Positions 23,040 through 34,341 of a DNA stretch of 64,000 nt are shown here, in pieces. Position 1 is the stretch's first letter. Every line of letters begins with the position of its first letter. The DNA lies in the NCBI GenBank assembly GCA_001599975.1, contig BCIO01000001.1, positions 3,076,293 through 3,140,292 of the forward strand, written 5' to 3'. Origin of the DNA: Cystobasidiopsis lactophilus (lineage: Eukaryota; Basidiomycota; Agaricostilbomycetes; Agaricostilbales; Chionosphaeraceae). A program made the translations under genes and the position numbers. Below the pieces are notes generated by a model. The model searched no databases and was not told where the DNA came from. It worked only from the letters and a program-made list of their open reading frames with translations.

Positions 23040-25792
23040 CTATTGGCGTTCTATCTTGAGCTGCGTTAGGTTCCCGACCTGGTCTGCCTCCTCAGGCTGG
23101 ATCTGCAGCCCGTTCTCGTTGGCCAAATGCAGCAAGCAGATGAAGCAAAAGCTCTGTGCAGCGTCAATCAGTTGAGAGATCGACAAAGCAAAGCGAGAGA
23201 GAGAGAGCGGGCGCACGGTAGAGATCTCTTCCATTTTGTCTTTGGGGTACGTTTTGCGCAGGCCGCTGAGCACTTTGGTGAAGTCGGACGCCTGGCCCTG
23301 CGTCTCGTCGGCGTCCTGGTCGCCGGCGGGCACGTCGAGCTCCTTCCAGATGTTGTCCTTGAGCCGCTTGACGTCCACGCGCTTTGCCCGCTTGGCGTAG
23401 TTGACGTATTCCGGCCGCGCTCGCTTGGCCGTCTGGCCCTGGGTGGCGGCGAGCAGGTCGTCGATCTCTTCCTCCTCGGGGCCGGCGGGCATGGAGGACG
23501 GGCCGACGTCCATGTCGATGTCGTCGTCTGGGAACATGGCCCCAAAATCGACCTCGTCCTCGCCCAAGAACTGGGTGTCAAAGGGCGCAGGCGTGCCGCG
23601 ATCATCATCGTCGTCGTCTTCCCCGCCGAAAGTGTCCGCGCGGTGGTGCTGCTGGGCCCAGTAGTGCTCGTCCATGTCGCCGTCCGGCGCGTCGCCATGC
23701 ACGCTGGCATCGAGGGCACCGGCGCGCTGCTGCAGGCGGGTGCGGGAGCGCATGTTGATGGTGACTTTGGGCTTGAGGAAGAGGCGGAGCAGGGCGGAGG
23801 AGGAGAAGTGCATGTCGTCCGGCAAGAGGTGGTCGTGCTTGGCGTCGATGGCTTTGGAGAAGGTGGCCACCTGGCGGCCCGTGGGCTTGGCGAACAACTC
23901 GGCGATGGGCACCGTCCTCGGGGCCGCAAAGTCGATGACAAAAGGCGTCTTCTCTTTGCGGGTCGCTTTGGCCTTCTCTTGGTCCGCTTCGGGTTTGGGC
24001 AAAGCAAGCGTGTGAGTTCGAACTTGAGAGAGAGAAAGAGAGGTGGGTGCGACTGACCTTTGGGGGGCATGCGCCGCATCTTCCAGTGCTGAGGCCCAGC
24101 CCAGTTCTTGATGAAGCCCTGGTCAAAGTAGTCGAGCACGGCGCCTTCACCCTGGGACATGGCCATGACCAACTCCCTCTGGGACATTGAGCGGGCCGGG
24201 TTGAAGGATTCGGCCGGGCCCATGGGGCCGACTCGGGGGCCCATGCTCTCGCCCATCATCATGTCACCGTTCTCACCGTCCTCGCCGTCGTCAAAGAAGT
24301 CGGCCTGGACGCCACCGTCGTCGTCGCCCATGCCAAAGTCGTCGGCGGGGCCAAAGTCATCTGCTCCTCCCCCTTCGTCAAAGTTGCCATCAAAAGGCTG
24401 GTCGTCCATGTCACCATTGACATTGACGTTGACGTTGGCGGAGGCGCCGAGGTTGACGGAGGAGGAGCCAAAGTCCATGCGGAAGGGCTCGTCCGAGTCA
24501 AACTTGAAGGAGGCCAAGGAAGGGCAGACGACCATGCGGTCGAGGTCTTCGGGAGCAGGCAGCAAGGCCTTGAGCTTGGCCACGTCCAACGTCCGCAAGC
24601 CCGGGTCTTCGTTGTCGTCCTCGTCCTCGTCGTCCTCCTCATCCCCGTTGTCGTCTTCGGAGGGCATCTTGCAATCGCCAGCGTCAAATACGACGCGCAT
24701 GGCCCGGTCGCACCCCAAGTGGTTCATCAGGATGCCGGACGCGCCGCCTTCGTCAAAGTCGGCGGACGTCTTCTTGAACAGCGGGTCGACGGCGAACTCG
24801 AGGTCAGCCGACTTTTGCCTGATCTTCTCAAAGTCCGAGACCAACGTGGTGGCCCGCTTGGCGTTCTGCTTGCGCTTGCCTTTCCCGCCTGCCGCCTCGT
24901 CGTCCGAGCCGCCTCGGTCCTCATCCAGGTCGTCTTCCACCCCCTCCCTCGCGTCCTCCGTGAGGCCGGACATGAGCTTGCCCACGGCCGTGGCGGTCGA
25001 GTCGACGCGGGAGGTCCAGATCTTGACGCAGCCGTCCAAGGTGCACGAGGCCTTTTGGAAGTTGATCGACCCGTCCGAGTCCTGGTTGCGGAGGAGGGAC
25101 ATGTCGTGGAAGTAGTCGATCAGCGCAAAGTTCCAGGTGTTGGTCGCGTTGATTTTCTGCGTGCGTCCATTGGAATTAGAGACACCCCACAAACAAGGGG
25201 CGTGAAATTTAGAGAGGAGGAAGAACGCACGTTGTCAGTGGCCATCTTCATCCACTCTTCGTAGTTCTCGTTCATGACTGTGCATACTTGTATGAGAAGT
25301 ACACCTGACAGGTTGGAGAGGGAGAGATATGAGCAGACCTTGTTTGGAAACGAGGGGCGCTTGCTGTTGTTGCTCGCCATTCGCAGCCGCCGCCGCCAAG
25401 GGATTGCCGCCATTGAGGGAGCCAGACAGCTGGGCGTTCCTAACCGTAGCCAAAGCCGCGATCCTCCCCCCTCCTCCGGTGTTGCTGGCCACCCGCGAAC
25501 CAGCGTGGTGGTGTTGTTGTGGCGGCGGCGGGCCCAATCCGGGCGGTGAGCCGGCGCTCTCCTGGCTGGCCCTGCTGGAGCTGGAGCTGTTGTTGGTCTT
25601 GTTGACGAGGGACTGGCGGCGCAACGAGTCGCGCTGGTCCTTGGGCCTCGCTGTTGCCGTCCGCTTGTTGTTTTCTTTGGACGAGTCGGCGCGCGAGGAC
25701 TTGGAGGAGGAGAAGCTGAAGTCCGCCGCGCTGTCTTCGTCGGACGAGTCGGATTGGACGACTCGCTTCTTCGCTGCTGCCGTGCGCGCCAT
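23040..25792 (-). CDS. BRN1: Condensin complex subunit 2 (CAP-H/Brn1/Barren kleisin)
   Basis: Kleisin subunit that bridges the SMC2/SMC4 ATPase heads of condensin during chromosome compaction. The ATG at 25792 starts a Ser/Asp-rich N-terminus (MARTAAAKKR, DSSDEDSAADFSFSSS). The Barren signature spans two exon ends: NENYEEWMKMATDN, then KINATNTWNFALIDYFHDM and NFQKASCTLDGCVKIWTSRVDS. SGILMNHLGCDRAMRVVFDA and very acidic central blocks follow (EEDDEDEDDNEDPG), then NWAGPQHWKMRRMPPK. After an intron come PFVIDFAAPRTVPIAELF, LPDDMHFSSSALLRLFLKPK and YVNYAKRAKRVDVKRLKDNIW. A last intron with a CT-rich tract (about 23172-23225) joins EEIST to SFCFICLLHLANENGL, the conserved C-terminal winged-helix region that contacts the SMC head. 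The stop is at 23040. About four introns. Shares a 155-nt promoter with SEC7. Confidence 0.95.
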
Positions 25793-25947
25793 CTTTGGCT
25801 GCTCGAGGTCAAACCCAGACTTGGGCGACGGGAACCCAGGGAACAACTGGGGAACTTTGCACTCTTGGTTCCCCCCAGCCAGCTGCGAGCTCACAAAGTC
25901 GCGCTCATTTCGGGACGCTCTGTGCCAGCCATCCACGAGGATCTCAA

Positions 25948-28900
25948 ATGGAGCACGCGGACAAGGAGGAGGCCGAGCTGCCGCCCTTGCCGGCTGCGCC
26001 GTTCGACGAGATCGACCTGAACACGCCCGCTCCAGCTGCCGCCCAGCCAACAACAGCAGAACAGCAGCGCCCGCGGTCGGGCACCCTGTCCACCGTCGAC
26101 TCGCGCCCTTCGAGCGTCAAAGGCGGGCAAAGGCCCTTGTTGTCCGGGTTGCTGCTGGCCTCGAGCCTGGAGCAGCTGCTGAACTCGAAGGAGGCGAAGA
26201 AGAACGCGGCTCTCAAGCAGGCCACCCAACTCGCCCTCGACGCCCTCTCAGCGACGGGCCAAGGCCAGATCGAACCACAAGTCATCCTCGAGCCTTTGAG
26301 GCTGGCGTGCGACACAAAGTCGAACGCGCTCATGATCCTCGCTTTGGACTGCACCGCCAAGCTCGTCTCCCACGCCTCTCCCTTTGTCCCTTCCACGCCC
26401 AACCTCAACGATGAGCAGAGGGCTTCACTCGACAGCGTCAGTGGCGGAGGCCCACACATCAACCTCAAGGCCGACCCAGCCATGGCCGCCCAAGTCGTCG
26501 ACATGGTTTGCAACTGCTTCATCGACACCTCCTCCACCTCCTCCTCGTCGTCCTCGTCCTCGTCAGCAGCCACCCAAGCAGCAGCCAAGAACCCAACCGG
26601 GCCCGAAGCCGTCAACCTCCACATCCTCTCCGCCCTGCTCTCCCTCGTCCTCTCCACCTCCGACGCCCTGCCCGTCCACCAGTCCGCCCTGCTCATGGCC
26701 GTCCGCACCGTGTACAACATCTTCCTCCTCTCAAAGGGCCAGCAGAACCAGATGGTCGCCCAGGGCGCGCTGGGCCAGATCGTCTCCGCCGTCTTTGGCA
26801 GGGTCTCGCTCAACAACCGGGTGCCCACCACCCAGCCGTCGTCCGGGAGGGCTTCCAGAGCTGGCTTTCACCCCCAGGCCTCACCGGTCAAGCTGGCCCC
26901 GCCACAGCCACCCGAGAGCAAGAAGGACGGCGAGCAAGAGCGGTCCAGCGCGGACACCATCAGGGAGGACATCAAGGACCAGCTGTCTTCAGCGACGGCC
27001 GCCGAGCCAGAGCCAGTGAATGGGCATCATGCAAAGGAAAACGGAGGGGAGGAAGAAGGGGAAGAGGCCAAACCTGTCACCTTGTGCGTTTTCTTCCTTT
27101 TTCAAACAATGGGTGTTAAAGATGGCGGAGTCTTTGCACAGACAATCGTTCGAAGAGCCTGCCGACGTGATTGACGAGAACGAGAGCCCTGGGGAGGAGG
27201 TGAACAGCCAGGACCTGCACGTCAGGGACGCGTTCCTCGTCTTCCGCGCCCTCTGCCGCCTGTCCATGAAAGCGTTGGGCCACGAGTCGGAGAAGGACGG
27301 CCGGTCGCACGCCATGCGCTCCAAGCTCTTGTCCCTCCACCTCATCCTCACCATCCTCCACCACCACCTGCCCTTGTTCGTGGACCCGACGGTGGCCATC
27401 GTCTCCAACTCGACGGGCGAGCGCACCCCGTTCATCGTCGCCGTCAAGCAGTACCTCTGCCTCAGCGTCAGCCGGAACGCCCTCTCCCCCATCGTCAACG
27501 TCTTCGAGCTGGCCTGCGAGATCTTTTGGCGCATCCTCTCCGGCATGAGGACCAAGCTCAAGGTATGCAAACCATCTCCTGCTCTCTTAAAAGACCGCCT
27601 TTGGTGTTCGAAAGGGTTCTGAAACGTTGTGGGAAACAGAAAGAGATCGAGGTGCTGCTCAACGAAATCTTTCTGCCCATCTTGGAGATGCGCACGTCGA
27701 CGGTCCGCCAAAAGTCGATCCTGCTCAACCTGATGGCTCGCCTGTGCCAGGACCCGCGCGCGCTGGTCGAGATCTACATCAACTACGACTGCGACCGGGC
27801 CTCGATCGAGAACGTCTACGAGAGGCTCGTCAACATCCTCTCCCGCATCTCCACCACCCACTTCACCTCCGTCACCCCCGCCTCCGATCCAGCCAAAGCG
27901 GCGGCCGAGAAGGCCAGCCAGGCCGACATCCTCTTCAACTCGGCCATGCTCTCCGGCCAGTTTGGCTTGCCCGCTTCCGCCTCCGCTGATGGACCCACGG
28001 CCACGGCCACGACTACGGACTTTGGCAACTTGCCGTACGAGCAGAGGCTCAAGAGGCAGTCCCTCGAGGCCCTCGTCGTCATCCTCAAGTCGCTCGTCTC
28101 CTGGGCCGGCAAAGGCGCCGCGCCTGCAGCCTCAGCCGCCACCCCTAACAACTCGAGCTCAACCGAACTCCTAGCCGCAGGGTCCGACTCGACGGCCGCA
28201 GCCGCCAGAAGAGGCAGCGAAGACAACCGGTCCGTCCTTGCCGCCGCCGACAACGAGCCCCAAGCCGCCACCGCCTCCGGCTCCGCCACCCCGGACCTCT
28301 CTGCGGACGACCCGACCCGGTTCGAGAACGCCAAGCAGCGCAAGACGACCTTGCTGGAGGGCATCAAGAAGTTCAACTTCAAGCCCAAGCGCGGCATCAA
28401 GTTCCTCATCGACGCCGGCTTCATCAAAAAAGGCTCGGTCGAGGACATTGCCAGGTTCTTGCTCCATGGCGACGGCCTGAACAAGGCCGCCATTGGCGAG
28501 TACTTGGGCGAAGGGTGAGAGCTCTTTTTACCGATATTGCATACTTCGTTCGATTGCTGATTTGCGTGGGGCACGCACACAGGGACGAGGAGAACATCGC
28601 CATCATGCACGCCTTTGTCGACCTGATGGACTTTACCAGCCTCAAGTTCGTCGACGCGCTCCGCATCTTCCTCCAGTCCTTCCGCCTCCCCGGCGAGTCC
28701 CAAAAGATCGACCGCTACATGCTCAAGTTCGCCGAGCGCTACACCCATGGCAACCCCGCCGCTTTCGCCAATGCCGACACCGCCTACGTCCTCTCCTACT
28801 CCGTCATCATGCTCAACACGGACCTGTACAACCCGCAGAACAAGGCGCGCATGACCAAGGCCGAGTTCATCCGCAACAACAGGGGCATCAACGACGGCCA

Positions 28901-31900
28901 GGACCTGCCCGAAAGCCTGCTGAACGAGTGCTACGACGAGATCGCCACCAACGAGATCCGCATGAAGGACGAGATCGCCGCGGTCGGCGCCACCGCGCCC
29001 AGCGGCCTGGCCGGCGCGCTCGCCAACGTTGGCCGCGACCTGCAGCGCGAGCAGTATGACCTCGAGAGCGAGGGCATGGCCAGCAAGACCGAGGCCCTCT
29101 TCCGGTCCATGCTCCGCCAGCAGCGCCGGTCCAACACGCCCCAGCAGAACCAGCAAGCCGCCGCCCCAGCCCGCAACGACGAGTTCTTCGCCGCCTTCCA
29201 CTACGAGCACGTCAAGCCTATGTTTGCCGTCGCCTGGATGCCCATCCTGGCCGGCATCTCCGCCCCCTTGCAGTCGACCGCCGAAGAGGACGAGGTGGTC
29301 GTCGCCCTCAGCCTGCAGGGCTTCAAGCAGGCCATCAAGATCGTCTGCCTCTTCGACATGGAGCTCGAGCGCAACGCGTTCGTCACCACGCTCGCCAAAT
29401 TCACCTTCCTGATGTCCGGCAACTTTCACGAAATGAAGCTCAAGAACGTCGAGGTTATCAAGTGCCTGCTCGATGTGGCCAGCGTGGACGGCAACTTCCT
29501 CAAGGGCAGCTGGCGCGAGGTGCTCACCTGCGTCTCCCAGCTGGAGCGCTTCCACCTGCTCGCCAGCAGTGGGGGCGGCGACGACCTGCCGCCCGTCAGG
29601 TCCGAGCCTAAAGGCAAGACCGCCTCGGCCCGCCAGAGCGCCGCCGCCAAGCGCGCCCAGCAGAACAAGCCCTCCGAGGAAGTTGCAGCGGAGGCCAGGT
29701 CGACCTACATCACCATCGCCTCGGACCGCATCTTCTCTACGAGCAACACCTTGTCAGGCGTGAGTTTCCAGCCCTTTTCGCATAAGTTTGCCCTAGCCTT
29801 ACTAAGCATTCTTTGCGACTGTGCCTTTGTAAACAGACTGCCATCGTCGAGTTCGTGCAGGCGCTCGCCGACGTGTCGTGGCAAGAAATCTCGAGCTCGG
29901 CGCTCAGTCCCATCGACGCCCCGCGCACCTTCAGCCTGCAAAAGCTGGTCGAGATCTCGTACTACAACATGTCCCGCATTCGGCTCGAGTGGTCCAACAT
30001 CTGGACCATCCTCGGCGACCACTTCAACCAGGTGTGCTGCCACACCAACGTCCAAGTGTCGTTCTTCGCCCTCGACTCGCTTCGCCAGCTGGCCTCCCGC
30101 TTCCTGGAGAAAGAGGAGCTGTCGCACTTCAAGTTTCAGAAGGATTTCCTGAAGCCTTTTGAGTATGCCATCGTGCACAACCAAAACCCAGACGTTCGAG
30201 ATATGGTGGGTGTCGCCTTCCTTCGATGTTCTGTCCAAGCTGAGAAGTCATGGTCTGCGGTCAGATCCTCCAATGTCTGCGGCAAATGCTGCTCGCTCGA
30301 GCGGACAACCTCCGCTCCGGGTGGCGCACCATGTTTGGCGTCTTCTCGGCGGCCTCCAAGGTGATGGCCGAGCGCATTGCCGGCCAAGCCTTTGAGATGG
30401 TCCAGCAGCTCCAGAATCAGCACTTCAACAAGATCCTGGCCAACGGCAGCTTCGCCGACCTCGCCGTCTGCATCACCGACTTCGCGAAAATCAACAAGTT
30501 CCAAAAGATCTCCCTGACCGCGATCGAGATGTTGCGCAGCCTGGTGCCCCAAATGCTCAAGTCCGAAGTCTGCCCGCTGTCCGACGAGAAGCAGGTAGCG
30601 GGAAAGCAGAAAGAGAAGGACAGCGCAGCGGCCGAGGCGGCCATCGACGACCCCATGTTGGTCCCTCTCCATTCACGCTGCGGCACTTCTGATCGCCTCT
30701 TTGCAGGATCAAATACTGGTTCCCAGTGCTGTTTGGCTTCTACGACGTGATCATGAACGGCGAGGATCTCGAAGTGCGAAAGCGGTGAGCTTGATTGGAA
30801 TTGTCTGCGTTTGCCAGAACTAAAGGAAGGTCTGTACAGCTCGCTGGACTACCTTTTCGACACGCTCAAGGCCCACGGCCACACTTTTCCGACGTACTTC
30901 TGGGACTCGGTCGCCAAAGAGGTCCTCTTCCCAATCTTCGCCGTCCTACGCTCGCGCTCGGATGTCTCGAGGTTCAGTACGCACGAGGATATGTCGGTCT
31001 GGCTGTCCACAACCATGATCCAAGCCCTCCGAAATCTGGTCGACCTCTTCTCGTTCTACTTCGACCTTCTCGGAAACTCGATGCTGGACAAGCTCTTGAA
31101 GCTGCTGGCCGAGTGCATCTGCCAAGGTAAGCTCGCTGCTCAAAGATCGTTGTTCCCTGGCTCACCCAAAGCACAGAGAATGACACCCTCGCCCGCATCG
31201 GCACGGCTTGCCTCCAGCAACTAGTGGAGAAGAATGTGGCCAAACTGAACCCCGAGCGATGGGAGCGCATTGTCCAGACTTTTGTCGACCTGTTTGCGAC
31301 CACCACTGCCCACCAGCTGTTCGACGAACGTCTTCGGATGCCAATGAGCCCGTCGCTTGAGGCACCCGACAGCCCTTGTTTGTCCACTTTGCTGGCCTCT
31401 TGTCGATACTGTTGCTCAAAGGGACTTGTTTGTAGCAACAGCGACCAATGGTTTTGTCGCGCCGCTTCCACTCAGTCCGGGACTGGGTGCCGAGAACAAT
31501 CAAGCGCTGTTCACTGATCGCAAGCGCGCCTTCCGCCAAATCATTGTCAAATGCGTCTTACAGCTCCTCTTGATCGAGACCGCCCATGAACTGCTACAGA
31601 ACGAAGAAGTCTACTCGACCATCCCACCGGCCGAGTTGCTGAAGCTCATGTCCGTGCTGGATGAATCTTACCGGTTCGCCAAACGCTTCAACGCCAACCG
31701 AGAGTTGCGGACGGCGCTCTGGAAAGTTGGTACGTCGTGGGCGCTCGTCCACTGTGAACGGCTTGTTGAAACAGGTTCTTCACCACCAGGCTTCATGAAG
31801 CAGCTTCCAAACCTACTCAAGCAAGAGTCAAGCTCGGCTGCTGTTCTGGTCACCGTTCTGCTCCGGATGTACAACGATGCTCGCGAAGACCATGTCGCAA

Positions 31901-32475
31901 AAAGGTCGGAGACCGTGAAGGCCTTCACGCCGTGAGTCGGCCCCTTCGTCGCGGATCGTTCGGGCCATCTAAATTTTGCGAGATCCAGATTGGGCTTGCA
32001 GATTGTCTCCAACTACATCACACTGGAGCAAGAAACCCAAGCGCGCAACATCGCAGCGTGGACCCCAGTTGTCGTCGAGGTCTTACAAGGCTTTTCGGCA
32101 TTTCAGGACGAGACGGTGAGTTTTGCCCACTCTGTCGCTTTGGTCCTCCATTGACGTGGGTCTTGTTGTAGCTAACGGACCATTGTTCGCTGCTGTATCC
32201 CCTGTGTGTCGACTTATTGGCGCGCGAGCTGGCTCCCGAAGTGCGAGAATCGCTCAGAGGGTGAGTGCCTCTTGTTGGTCTGCAGGAAACACCAGTCTCT
32301 CAACTTCGACGCCAGTCTCTTTTACCGGATCGGCATTGTGCAAAACTTAATAGAAGAGGAGGACGAGGACGAGGATGGAGATGGAGACGACGACAACGAC
32401 ACGCCCACGGCGGTGGCCTCAATGGAGCCAGGCAGCTCGGACCCAGGGCAAGATGACGACAGCGACGATCAGTAA
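25948..32475 (+). CDS. SEC7: Sec7/BIG-type ARF guanine nucleotide exchange factor
   Basis: Large trans-Golgi ARF-GEF. In order: DCB domain (SLEQLLNSKEAKKNAALKQ onward); HUS domain with its box YINYDCDRASIENVYERLV (near 27775-27835); the Sec7 domain (about 28350-28980) including FNFKPKRGIKFLIDAGFI, FRLPGESQKIDRYMLKFAERY with the catalytic glutamic finger, and VLSYSVIMLNTDLYNPQNK; then HDS repeats (YEHVKPMFAVAWMP, DVASVDGNFLKGSWREVL, YYNMSRIRLEWSNIW, FALDSLRQLASRFLEKEEL, GFYDVIMNGEDLEVR near 30750). It ends in a Ser/Asp-rich acidic tail at 32475. About eleven introns, clustered in the 3' half. Start ATG 25948 is the first in frame after the divergent promoter shared with the condensin gene. Low-complexity linkers rich in Ala/Ser separate the HUS and Sec7 domains. 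Confidence 0.95.
26527..26565 (+). repeat. Serine-codon simple repeat inside SEC7
   Basis: TCC/TCG-type trinucleotides encode TSSTSSSSSSSSS in a linker between conserved parts of the Sec7 N-terminal region. This is a likely length-variable microsatellite in an unstructured loop. Confidence 0.8.
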
Positions 32476-32564
32476 TCAAAATGCAGCCCTAGATCTCTAT
32501 GCTGTAAAGTAATGAACCTGCTTATGAAAAAGAGGGAGCTATGCTGCCGGGTCATCCTAGAAAG

Positions 32565-34010
32565 CTAAGAGCTCGGAAGGGTCGTGAAGCACATGTTACG
32601 CAGAGAACTCGTGCTGAAGAGCGCGACCAGTCGAAATTGACTGGCGGGAGAGGCAGCGCGCAAGAACATAAACCGATCCAACAAGATCAGGGTTTCGATG
32701 AGCGGGCCCAGAAGCCCTCGCAACAGCCACCCGACGGACATGACAAACTCCAGGTCGACCTCTTCTGGCAAAGCCAATTCAGGGACTGTCGTCGGGACGT
32801 TGAGTTTCGACAGAGCCTGCGGCTTGTAGCTGGTGGCGTAATCCGAATAGGCCGTGTTGCCCAGTCTACCCACCCGCTTTGATGGGTCGACCCTCAAGTT
32901 CGTGGCCCTCAGCTCTGCATCAAGGCGAGCCCGGAAGTATAGCTTCTTCATGGAGAGCGACACAGATTCTGGCAAAGAGTCGCCGCGCGCCAGACTGCCG
33001 CGCATCAGGTCTTGGGCCGAAAGGGCGAGATGGTTTTGAGAAAGGCGTAAGTTCAAGCGCGTAGAAAGATTGAGGTCTGCTCAGTCGTCAGCTCGTTGGC
33101 AGCATCGAGAAGAGGGAAGTCCTTACGACTTGTAGAGAGCCGATTATAACAACAGCCTATCAAGACGAGGTCCAAGTTGGGATAGGCCACTTTGCACTTG
33201 AAGAAGGCGCGAAGGGTGTCCACGGTCAAGTCGCCACAGGCATGGAGTCCCAACACGAGACCCCGGTGCCCTTTTGCCCTCAAGCTGGCCCCAAACTCCT
33301 CGAGGATGGGACCGAGCGCAGCTTCTGTAATTCGAACCTGTCTGTATCGCATCCTTTCCGACACCCCTTCCTTTTCATCAAGCCGTTTCGACGATTCGAT
33401 GATGTCCGCAGACGATTCGATCGCAAGCACATCCAGACCGCGTTGGGCAAGAGCTCGAGAGATGTAGGCCTGCTCATTCATTATAAGCTCTCAGAGAATC
33501 TCTCGGAAGTTCAGCGTTCTGGCTCACCCTGCCGGCCCCTATGTCCAGTACCGAAGAGTGGGTATTGAAATGAGGCGCGAGAAACTCGAGGCACTCGGAC
33601 AACTCGGTGGCTTTCTTGGGCTTCACGTTTGCTCCTCCAGAGGCAGCAACGCGTTGCGGGTGAATGACTTTGGAGGAGTTTAGTGAAAGTTTTCGGCACT
33701 GGTGGATGTAGGAGGCAAAAGACGGCGGCCAGTGCTCGGGGAGTGGCCGGTCTTCCGAGATCAAACACGACAAAAAGTCTTGCTTTGCTGGCGCCGACAT
33801 TGTATTGGATGCTTGAAGGATGAAGGCGAGCCATTCTTGAGGCAGCCGGGAAGCTGGACCGGCTGGTGCCAGCGTCAGGACGCCGGCGCCTTGACTCTCG
33901 AAGATAGCATTCGCGCTGAGGTCGATCAGCGGCTTCTGCCAATGTCGAAGAAAGTCTTGCAGGTCAGCGCAAAGGCGCACCAGCTGGTCCGTGTCCAAAT
34001 CCTCGAACAT
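32565..34010 (-). CDS. METTL25/RRNAD1-family methyltransferase-like protein
   Basis: Belongs to the Methyltransf_32 group; METTL25-type proteins are putative SAM-dependent methyltransferases, and METTL25B/RRNAD1 is a relative. Seen: an N-terminal helical part (LVRLCADLQDFLRHWQKPLID, PQEWLAFILQASN), the linker HPQRVAASGGANVKPKKATE, the SAM-binding motif I SSVLDIGAGR followed after an intron by AYISRALAQRGLDVLAIESS, the family signature LVLGLHACGDLTVDTLR, and LVLIGCCYNRLS followed after a second intron by KDFPLLDAA. The C-terminal domain (LRLSQNHLALSAQD to about FMFLRAASPASQF) matches the family's helical tail. The ATG at 34010 gives MFEDLDTDQLVRLC; an additional 5' exon cannot be excluded. Two short introns were placed near 33480-33530 and 33080-33130. 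Convergent with SEC7, 89 nt apart. Confidence 0.88.
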
Positions 34011-34341
34011 AGCACGAAAAAGTTTCGGCGAGCGAGATGGCACGAGTCTTTTGAAGGAGACGGGTAAAGGCGACGAGTGTCAGCCGAGATCAGGAGGCGG
34101 ACGAAGAGCTGTCGACGCTGAGACTTCGCGTCGGATTGGGAGGAGCTGGAGTTGGGCCGTTTCGAAACTTCAAGGAGTAGACTGCGTTGCATTTGGGCTC
34201 AATCTCTCGCGTGAATATGGCTGTGTGGTTGCACTTACACGATTTGGAAGTACCAACTCTGCGCGCAGCCTTGGGCGGAACAAGAACAACAAATAATTAA
34301 ACTTTGAGCCCTCACCACGAAACTTGCGAACCTCTGGATGC
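34011..34341. other. Divergent intergenic region
   Basis: This 331-nt gap lies between the methyltransferase (-) and amino-acid transporter (+) starts. No coding motif was recognised. The minus strand has an open stretch that could hide a small 5' exon of the methyltransferase gene. Confidence 0.45.

Noticed and set aside
23168-23990. Continuation of the condensin frame past MRRMPPK as Arg/Ser/Thr/Pro-rich sequence
   Set aside because: The conserved CAP-H sequence resumes in another frame after an intron; the Ser/Arg-rich continuation is a shifted reading of the same DNA.
27816-29555. 579-codon open frame antisense to SEC7
   Set aside because: Its composition (Gly/Val/Leu/Ala/Asp-rich, no motifs) mirrors the GC-rich codon use of SEC7 on the other strand, and the SEC7 domains there are unmistakable.
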